From Curtobacterium sp. Leaf261 (GTDB taxonomy: Bacteria > Actinomycetota > Actinomycetes > Actinomycetales > Microbacteriaceae), in assembly GCF_001422205.1 (NCBI RefSeq), contig NZ_LMMJ01000001.1, positions 702,821-766,820 of the forward strand: a DNA stretch of 64,000 nucleotides, in the 5' to 3' direction. The first letter of the stretch is position 1. Each line of letters begins with the position of its first letter. Made by a program: the position numbers and the translations under genes. The notes beneath the pieces are model-generated. The model made no database searches, was not told where the DNA came from, and saw nothing but the letters and a program-made list of their open reading frames with translations. Shown here one piece after another: positions 58,874 to 64,000 of this stretch.

Positions 58874-60742
58874 TCAGTTGATCGTGAACACCTGCGGCGA
58901 CTGCCCGTTGCAGTCGTAGAGCTGGAGCGCCGTCTGGTTCGCCGTGTTCCCCGACGGGTCGTCGAGGCAGCGCCCGGACTGCGGGTTCAGGATCGACCCG
59001 TTCGCCTGCGGGATCCACTGCTGCCCGCCGACACCGTTGCACTGGTAGAGCTCGACGTGCGTCCCGTTCGCGGTGCCGTTGCCGTCCGCGTCGAGGCACC
59101 GTCCGAGCGACCGGATGGTGTGGTCGGACGCGGTGACGGTCCACTGCTGGTCGAGGGCCGCGGGCTGCGCGGTCTCGATCGTCAGGCAGTCGTAGAGCTG
59201 GACCTGCGACCCGTTCTGCTGCAGGTCGTCACCGGCGACGTCGACGCACTTGCCGCCGGGTCCGATGATCGGGACCGCGACGGTGAACTGCTGCGCCGCG
59301 TTGCCGTTGCAGTCGTAGAGCTGCAGGGCCGTCCCGTTCGCGGTGTTCCCCGAGGGGTCGTCGATGCAGCGGCCGGACTGCGGGTTCTTGATCGACCCGT
59401 TGCCCTGCACGATCCACTGCTGCGCGGCGTTGCCGTTGCAGTCGTAGAGCTCGAGCTTCGTGCCGTTCGCCGTGCCACCGCCGACCGCGTCGAGGCAGCG
59501 CCCGAGGGTACCCAGGGTGCCGGTGCCGTACGCGCTCCCGGACCAGTGCTGGTCCGCGGCGAGCGCCTGGCAGTCGTAGAGCTGGACCGAGGCGGTGTTC
59601 CCGCCGAGGTCGTCGCCGTACACGTCGACGCACTTGCCGCCCGGTCCGACGATCTGCGAACCCGGTCCGCCGCCGGTGCTGACGCCCTGGTAGTTCTGGG
59701 CGACGATGTTCGACTGCACGGCGTTGTCGGCCGCATCGGTCGAGTAGCCGCTCGTCATGACGCCCTCGAAGAACGACTGCGTGCCGCGGTTGGAGTTGTC
59801 ACCGCCGGCTCCGAGGACGATCGAGCCCTCGAGTTTCATCGGCGTGTAGTCGCCGGCCGGCTCGGCACCCTCGTACCAGGTCGTCAGCGAGCCGGTCTGG
59901 CTGTTGCCACCCTTCAGCGCGAACCTGTTGGTGCCGTTGTTCTTGAGTTCCGCCGTGACGAACTTGCTGCTGTTGCCCTTGTTCGGCGTGTAGGTCGCCG
60001 TCCCGCCCTGGAACACCCCGTTCTCGAGGTCGGCCTGCACCCACGGGCCCTTGCCGGTGCTGCCGGGCGCGTTGAGCGTCGACAGGTTGAGGGCGTCCAT
60101 GTGCCCCTGCCCGGTGTCCTTCTCCTGGGTCTCGACGTTGCCGAAGTCCGAGCAGCAGCCGTTGTTGCTGTTCGTCCCGCTCGCGACCTCGTACATCGAC
60201 TCGGGGCTGGCGCCACGTGCGGTGCCCTTGGCGAGCGTGCTCGAGATCCGGTAGGCGACCTGCGGCGGCATGTACACCCCGTAGGCCTTGTGCCCGGCGA
60301 CCGTGATCGGGCGCGCCGTGGCGTTCGCCGCGTGGTTCGCGCCGCCCGCGTCACCCGCGGGGGCGACGGTGATGTCGTTGTGGTTGCTGGTCTGGTCGTA
60401 GATCTTCGGGATCGTGCAGGTCGTGCCGGAGCAGAACGAGTCCTGGGCTGCGGCATTCGCGTACCCGCCGGCGGCGAGCAGTCCGATGTTCGTGGTCGCC
60501 CCGTCCGAGGCGCGCTGCACCTGGTACAGCGGACCGTTGTAGCTCGCGAACAGCGCCCGGGTGGAGCTGTACGCGGCGACGCAGGGGGTGTTCGCGCCGC
60601 CGTAGATGTCGCACGACGAGTTCGTCGCGGCGCTGGCCGTCTGCACGCCGACGGTGGCTGCGAACAGCGAACCGACGGCGAGCGCGAGTGCCCCGACCGT
60701 GGCGAGGAGTCTCCCCCGCCGTCTGGATGATGTGCCTTGCAT
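58874..60742 (-). CDS. Secreted GH54 alpha-L-arabinofuranosidase with two ricin-type lectin domains
   Basis: 622 residues. The signal peptide is at 1-39 (RRRGRLLATVGALALAVGSL to ASAAT). The GH54 catalytic domain occupies about 42-355 (CDIYGGANTPCVAAYSSTRA, KIYDQTSNHNDITVAP, GYGVYMPP-like and SNNGCCSDFGN segments). Two CBM13 beta-trefoils follow at about 362-495 and 498-622, each with three QxW-type turns (QQWIVQ, QQFTV, QQWIPQ). It releases arabinose from arabinoxylan or arabinan outside the cell. Most GH54 enzymes carry CBM42 instead. AGAGGA precedes the ATG at 60742, and a LacI site lies 75 bp upstream. Confidence 0.88.
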   Translation of the reverse strand: MQGTSSRRRGRLLATVGALALAVGSLFAATVGVQTASAATNSSCDIYGGANTPCVAAYSSTRALFASYNGPLYQVQRASDGATTNIGLLAAGGYANAAAQDSFCSGTTCTIPKIYDQTSNHNDITVAPAGDAGGANHAANATARPITVAGHKAYGVYMPPQVAYRISSTLAKGTARGASPESMYEVASGTNSNNGCCSDFGNVETQEKDTGQGHMDALNLSTLNAPGSTGKGPWVQADLENGVFQGGTATYTPNKGNSSKFVTAELKNNGTNRFALKGGNSQTGSLTTWYEGAEPAGDYTPMKLEGSIVLGAGGDNSNRGTQSFFEGVMTSGYSTDAADNAVQSNIVAQNYQGVSTGGGPGSQIVGPGGKCVDVYGDDLGGNTASVQLYDCQALAADQHWSGSAYGTGTLGTLGRCLDAVGGGTANGTKLELYDCNGNAAQQWIVQGNGSIKNPQSGRCIDDPSGNTANGTALQLYDCNGNAAQQFTVAVPIIGPGGKCVDVAGDDLQQNGSQVQLYDCLTIETAQPAALDQQWTVTASDHTIRSLGRCLDADGNGTANGTHVELYQCNGVGGQQWIPQANGSILNPQSGRCLDDPSGNTANQTALQLYDCNGQSPQVFTIN

Positions 60743-60816
60743 GGTGTTCCTCTCGAGCGTCATTGCTGGAGTGGCTGATCTGCAGCGTCGGGAGTGCGGC
60801 ATGGGGTCGCCGCTGC

Positions 60817-60828
60817 TTAATCGATTAA
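60817..60828. promoter_or_regulatory. LacI operator O3 upstream of the arabinofuranosidase gene
   Basis: Perfect palindrome TTAATCGATTAA inside GCTGCTTAATCGATTAACCG, matching the two sites upstream of the LacI gene 2 kb away. Confidence 0.75.
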
Positions 60829-60918
60829 CCGGAATCAGTCTACCTCGGGTGCCCAGATCGTGCTGGCGTCGTCGTGAACAGGACAGGGCCACCAGGAGCG
60901 CACGAGCAGGATGGACCG

Positions 60919-61989
60919 ATGGAACCCGTCGACGCCCTGCACGAGATCGCCTTCTGGCTCGAACGCGACCTCGCGCCCACCTTCAAGGTCCAGGCGTTCC
61001 GGAAGGCGGCCGCCGCCATCGACGGGGTCGACCGATCCGGACTGGAGGCACGGCTCGCCTCCGGCGCGCTCGCCCGGACCAAGGGGGTCGGGTCGCGCAG
61101 CCTCGAGGTGATCGGCCAGGCGCTCGGGGGTGCCGTCCCGGACTACCTGCAGGCGCTGCGGGACACCGAGCGGGAGACGCTGAACGACGCGGGCGAGGCT
61201 CTGCTCGGACAGCTGCGGGGCGACCTCCATGCGCACAGCGACTGGTCGGACGGCGGCTCCCCCGTCGAGCTCATGGTCGAGACGGCGGCGCTGCTCGGGC
61301 GGGAGTACCTCGCGATCACGGACCACTCCCCGTCGCTCCGGGTCGCGCACGGGCTCGACGCCGACCGCCTGACGGAGCAGCTGGACCTGCTCGAGGCGAT
61401 CCGTGCCTCCCGTCAGGCCACCGCCGGAGGCAACGCAGGAGGCAAATCCGGACGCAGCGGCACCGCCGCGATCCGGGTGCTCTCCGGGATCGAGGTGGAC
61501 ATCCTCGAGGACGGGACCCTCGACCAGACCCCCGAGATGCTCGACCGCCTCGACGTCGTCGTCGCGAGCGTGCACTCGAAGCTCCGCGCCGACAGCCGGA
61601 CCATGACCGCACGGATGCTCGGCGGGATCCGCGACTCGCACACGAACGTCCTCGGACACTGCACCGGACGGCTCGTCCAGGGTGGTCGCGGCGAGCGTCC
61701 GCAGTCGACGTTCGACGCCCGGGCTGTGTTCGACGCGTGCGCAGCGGAGGGTGTGGCCGTCGAGATCAACGCGCGGCCGGAGCGGCAGGACCCGCCGGAC
61801 GACCTCATCTCCCTAGCGCTCGAGGCCGGCTGCCTGTTCAGCATCGACACCGACGCGCACGCTCCGGGGCAGCTCGACTTCCTGCGGCTCGGCGCCGAAC
61901 GGGCGGCGACGAACGGGGTCCCGGCGGAGCGGATCATCACGACGTGGCCGGTCGAGCGGCTGCTGGAGTGGACGTCCTCGCGGCGCTGA
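60919..61989 (+). CDS. PHP-domain phosphoesterase with helix-hairpin-helix N-terminus (PolX C-terminal type)
   Basis: 356 residues. Residues 1-85 are helical with a hairpin (TKGVGSRSLEVI) like the HhH region of PolX. The PHP domain starts with DLHAHSDWSDGG (His104, His106), then ITDHSPS, SGIEVDIL, VHSKL, LGHCTGR, VEINARPER and DTDAHAPGQL, which together supply the nine metal ligands. It is a metal-dependent phosphatase or 3'-5' exonuclease. Without a polymerase beta domain it is probably a DNA-repair nuclease or histidinol-phosphatase-like enzyme. AGGA stands 7 nt before the ATG. Confidence 0.85.
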   Translation: MEPVDALHEIAFWLERDLAPTFKVQAFRKAAAAIDGVDRSGLEARLASGALARTKGVGSRSLEVIGQALGGAVPDYLQALRDTERETLNDAGEALLGQLRGDLHAHSDWSDGGSPVELMVETAALLGREYLAITDHSPSLRVAHGLDADRLTEQLDLLEAIRASRQATAGGNAGGKSGRSGTAAIRVLSGIEVDILEDGTLDQTPEMLDRLDVVVASVHSKLRADSRTMTARMLGGIRDSHTNVLGHCTGRLVQGGRGERPQSTFDARAVFDACAAEGVAVEINARPERQDPPDDLISLALEAGCLFSIDTDAHAPGQLDFLRLGAERAATNGVPAERIITTWPVERLLEWTSSRR

Positions 61990-62110
61990 CCCGGGCGGTC
62001 CCGGCGGTCCGGGCGGCCTCGGCGACCGCGGCGCTGACCCCGGCGGTCCCGGCGGTCCCGGCGGTCACGGCGGTCACGGCGGTCCGGGCGGTCCCGGCGG
62101 TCCCGTGCGC
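61990..62110. repeat. GCGGTCCCG tandem repeat tract
   Basis: About a dozen 9-bp units of GCGGTCCCG / GCGGTCACG / GCGGTCCGG directly after the phosphoesterase stop. Non-coding. Confidence 0.85.
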
Positions 62111-62133
62111 GGGCTCCGGCCGTCCCGGGCGCT

Positions 62134-62212
62134 GAACGGTTCTGCCCCAGCGGGCGTCAACGCGCCGAAGGACTCCCTGCCGCAATTGACGCTCGCTGGC
62201 ACAGAACCGTTC
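62134..62212. repeat. Long palindrome, family B copy 2
   Basis: Perfect outer arms GAACGGTTCTG (62134-62144) and CAGAACCGTTC (62202-62212). Inner arms CCAGCGGGCGTCAA and TTGACGCTCGCTGG have one mismatch. The core GCCGAAGGACTCCCTGCCGCA matches the copy at 16594-16673 almost base for base. The remainder of the gap to 62415 shows nothing notable except AAGGAA before the next gene. Confidence 0.85.
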
Positions 62213-62415
62213 CACCCGGATGGTCCTCACCGCCCTCGCCCGGAGGCCCAGGTTCGATCGCTGTGCGCGGTATGCGGCCATCGTGGGCGCGTCTCGGCGG
62301 GAATCGACCATGACCGGGCGATCTCCATGCCGCCGGGGTGACGGGCGAGCATGGTGGGCCGCGTGCCGCAGGGAGCGATCGACGTTCGCGCGGCGGCCAC
62401 AGGGAAGGAAACGTC

Positions 62416-63324
62416 ATGAGCACGTACCCACCAGAGAACGACAGCCCCCAGGACACCCCGATCTACTCCAGGGCGGTCCCGGAACCCTCCGTCGGCGGCG
62501 AGGAGCTCGACGACCTCGACCGTGACGACTTCGATCGCGACGTGCTCGACCGCGACGAGCTCGACGTGCTCGACGCGGACACCCCGAGATCGTTCCCGGG
62601 CGTGCACATCCCGGCGTTCGGGTCGGACCCCTCGGAGACGCAGGGTAGCTCCGCGGCCGCGGGCCGCTCCGGGGCAGTCGACCCCGTCGGCGCTCCCGAC
62701 GCGATCGTCCCCGAGTTCGGCGAGGGTCTCGCCTCGAACCCGCTGCCGCCGATGCCGTCCGGCTCGGACGCCGACGGCTCGTTGTCGACCACCGGGTCCG
62801 GCTCGGCCGACACCTCCTCGCAGACCTCAGCCAAGGCCGACGCGGCCAAGGGCGCTGCGGCGGACGTCGCCGGGGACGCCAAGAGCGCCGCCTCCGACGT
62901 CGCCGGCACCACGAAGGACCAGGCGAAGCGTGTCGCGTCCGAGGCGACCGACCACGCGAAGCAGCTCTACGGACAGGCGTCCGCGGGGATCAAGGAGCAG
63001 GCGGGTCAGCAGCAGGAGCGTGCCGCTGGTGGGCTCCGGACCCTCAGCGACCAGCTGTCGTCGATGGCGGACAAGTCCGACGACGACGGCATCGCGCAGA
63101 AGGTCGTCCGCGACCTCTCGCACCGGGCCGGCTCGTTCGCCGGCTTCCTCGAGGGCCGCGACCCCGGGTCGCTCCTCGACGAGGTGAAGTCGTTCGCCGC
63201 GCGGAAGCCCGGCACGTTCATCGCCATCGCGGCCGGCGCCGGCATCCTGGCCGGTCGGCTCACGAAGGCCCTCGCCGCGGAGACCAAGCACGAGCACGAG
63301 CAGGACGGCGGGCCCACCGCATGA
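62416..63324 (+). CDS. Acidic, Ala-rich helical protein of an envelope operon
   Basis: 302 residues with AAGGAA before the ATG. The N-terminal 60 residues are highly acidic (DDLDRDDFDRDVLDRDELDV). Residues 140-205 are an Ala/Lys/Asp/Gln amphipathic helical repeat (KADAAKGAAADVAGDAKSAA) resembling LEA or CsbD-like proteins. A single C-terminal membrane helix (PGTFIAIAAGAGILAG) is followed by a charged tail. It may link membrane and cytoplasm under osmotic stress. The stop overlaps the next ATG. Confidence 0.75.
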   Translation: MSTYPPENDSPQDTPIYSRAVPEPSVGGEELDDLDRDDFDRDVLDRDELDVLDADTPRSFPGVHIPAFGSDPSETQGSSAAAGRSGAVDPVGAPDAIVPEFGEGLASNPLPPMPSGSDADGSLSTTGSGSADTSSQTSAKADAAKGAAADVAGDAKSAASDVAGTTKDQAKRVASEATDHAKQLYGQASAGIKEQAGQQQERAAGGLRTLSDQLSSMADKSDDDGIAQKVVRDLSHRAGSFAGFLEGRDPGSLLDEVKSFAARKPGTFIAIAAGAGILAGRLTKALAAETKHEHEQDGGPTA

Positions 63325-63782
63325 GCGACGAGACCCCGAGCCCGCAGGACCGTGCGGCCACGACACCCCTCGGGGAGCTGCTGACCGACGTCACGAAGGA
63401 CATCTCGACGCTCTTCCGCCAGGAGGTCGCGCTCGCGAAGGCCGAGGTCGCCGAGTCCGCGAAGAAGGCCGGCAAGGGTGCAGGGATGCTCGGCGGCGCG
63501 GGGGTCACTGGCCTCTACGTGCTGTTCTTCATCTCCATCGCCGCGTGGTGGGCCCTCGGGTACCTCGTCGGCAACGCCTGGTCCGCGCTGATCATCGCGG
63601 GTGTCTACCTCATCGTCACCGCGATCCTGGCCATCCAGGGCCGCAAGCAGCTCAAGCAGATCACAGGGCTCCCCCAGACGGCCGACACCGTCAAGGAGAT
63701 TCCGGACGCCCTGAAGCCGAACAGCACGAAGAACAGCGCGACGCCGACCGGCTCGACGCCGAACACGAGGAGCAACGCATGA
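63321..63782 (+). CDS. Phage-holin-superfamily III (DUF1469-like) membrane protein
   Basis: 153 residues. An N-terminal amphipathic helix (DISTLFRQEVALAKAEVAES) is followed by two membrane helices (GVTGLYVLFFISIAAWWALG and ALIIAGVYLIVTAILAI) and a Thr/Asn-rich tail. This is the Phage_holin_3_6 family, a normal chromosomal envelope protein in actinobacteria despite its name. ATGA overlaps join it to both neighbours. Confidence 0.85.
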   Translation: MSDETPSPQDRAATTPLGELLTDVTKDISTLFRQEVALAKAEVAESAKKAGKGAGMLGGAGVTGLYVLFFISIAAWWALGYLVGNAWSALIIAGVYLIVTAILAIQGRKQLKQITGLPQTADTVKEIPDALKPNSTKNSATPTGSTPNTRSNA

Positions 63783-64000
63783 GCACCCCAGACGAGATCC
63801 GCGCCGAGATCGAGGCGACCAGGGGCAACCTCGGGTCCGACGTCGACGCGCTGGCCGACAAGGTCAACCCGTCGTCCATCGCCCACCGCCAGACCGAGAA
63901 GGTCAAGGGCCGGTTCGAGTCCGTCCGCGAGAGCGTGATGAACAGCTGCGCCCGGATGACGAGCGCCATGACACCGGCGAGCAGGAAGTACAGGAACGAG
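63779..64000 (+). CDS. DUF3618 protein, N-terminus only, reading into foreign sequence
   Basis: The frame begins MSTPDEIRAEIEATRGNLGS, then DVDALADKVNPSSIAHRQTE and KVKGRFESVRESVM, a typical DUF3618 start. From about base 63938 the coding sense is lost (NSCARMTSAMTPASRKYRNE). The last 60 bases instead encode cytochrome oxidase subunit I on the other strand. The true C-terminus is therefore not here. The gene is coupled by ATGA to the holin-like gene and is the third member of the envelope operon. Confidence 0.8.
   Translation, partial: MSTPDEIRAEIEATRGNLGSDVDALADKVNPSSIAHRQTEKVKGRFESVRESVMNSCARMTSAMTPASRKYRNE
63940..63999 (-). pseudogene. ctaD: Fragment of cytochrome c oxidase subunit I (antisense to the DUF3618 frame)
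   Basis: Minus-strand bases 63999 to 63940 translate to SFLYFLLAGVMALVIRAQLF, the first membrane helix of actinobacterial CtaD, and continue toward the window edge. Immediately beyond 63940 the match stops and the DUF3618 coding sequence begins, so only a fragment is visible. Confidence 0.7.

Noticed and set aside
63321..63782. Prophage holin suggesting a phage remnant
   Set aside because: This family is a normal envelope protein encoded with DUF3618 proteins in actinobacteria. No other phage gene is present.

Overview
The window is a stretch of very GC-rich chromosomal DNA from an actinobacterium, most likely the family Microbacteriaceae and Curtobacterium-like. This is inferred from composition, the fused PutA, the fused OleB-OleC, an LAxTG-type surface anchor, and many leaderless starts. 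The genus was not verified. I see no rRNA, tRNA, CRISPR array, insertion sequence or prophage.

Layout. 1-2826: an alpha/beta hydrolase (cut by the window edge), its small helical partner, and a membrane protein. 2999-9361: a methyltransferase, then an acyl-CoA block (thiolase, acyl-CoA dehydrogenase, divergent TetR regulator, thioesterase, acyl-CoA ligase) with a palindromic operator on the -35 box. 9502-14012: proline catabolism (putA) with a divergent LysR regulator. 14183-18687: a sortase-anchored surface protein, azoreductase, metallo-beta-lactamase-fold hydrolase and a membrane protein. 18724-24289: an overlapping operon of two enoyl-CoA hydratases, a GHRDHSWG-motif protein and a kinase-like protein, followed by a second acyl-CoA ligase. 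24290-27369: a 19-bp tandem array, ATP-dependent DNA ligase, two tiny genes and a stand-alone LigD-type polymerase. 27559-30807: a DUF429 protein, glycosyltransferase, uracil-DNA-glycosylase-like protein and an acidic protein. 30921-33704: a single-module synthetase (adenylation, carrier, thioesterase). 33989-38377: amino-acid permease, ADP-ribosylglycohydrolase, three small genes including one of nine Gln-His-Asp repeats, and a secreted lysozyme-like protein.

39685-47369 holds an acyl-CoA dehydrogenase and a tightly overlapping trio: a glutamate-cysteine-ligase/ATP-grasp fusion, an asparagine-synthase-type amidotransferase and an S9 peptidase. This looks like a small-peptide-amide pathway. 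47537-52547 is the long-chain olefin pathway oleA-oleBC-oleD. 52950-60742 is a sugar regulon: LacI regulator, binding protein, two permeases, a family-1-type glycosidase and a separately transcribed arabinofuranosidase, tied together by matching TTAATCGATTAA operators. 60919 to the end: a PHP phosphoesterase and an envelope operon. In the last 60 bases the final frame breaks into antisense cytochrome-oxidase subunit I sequence, which points to an assembly chimera or a rearrangement.

Two genome-wide habits stand out. Many starts have a TANNNT box exactly 6 nt before ATG/GTG, which implies leaderless mRNAs. Intergenic gaps, and one coding region, carry several families of long nested palindromes.
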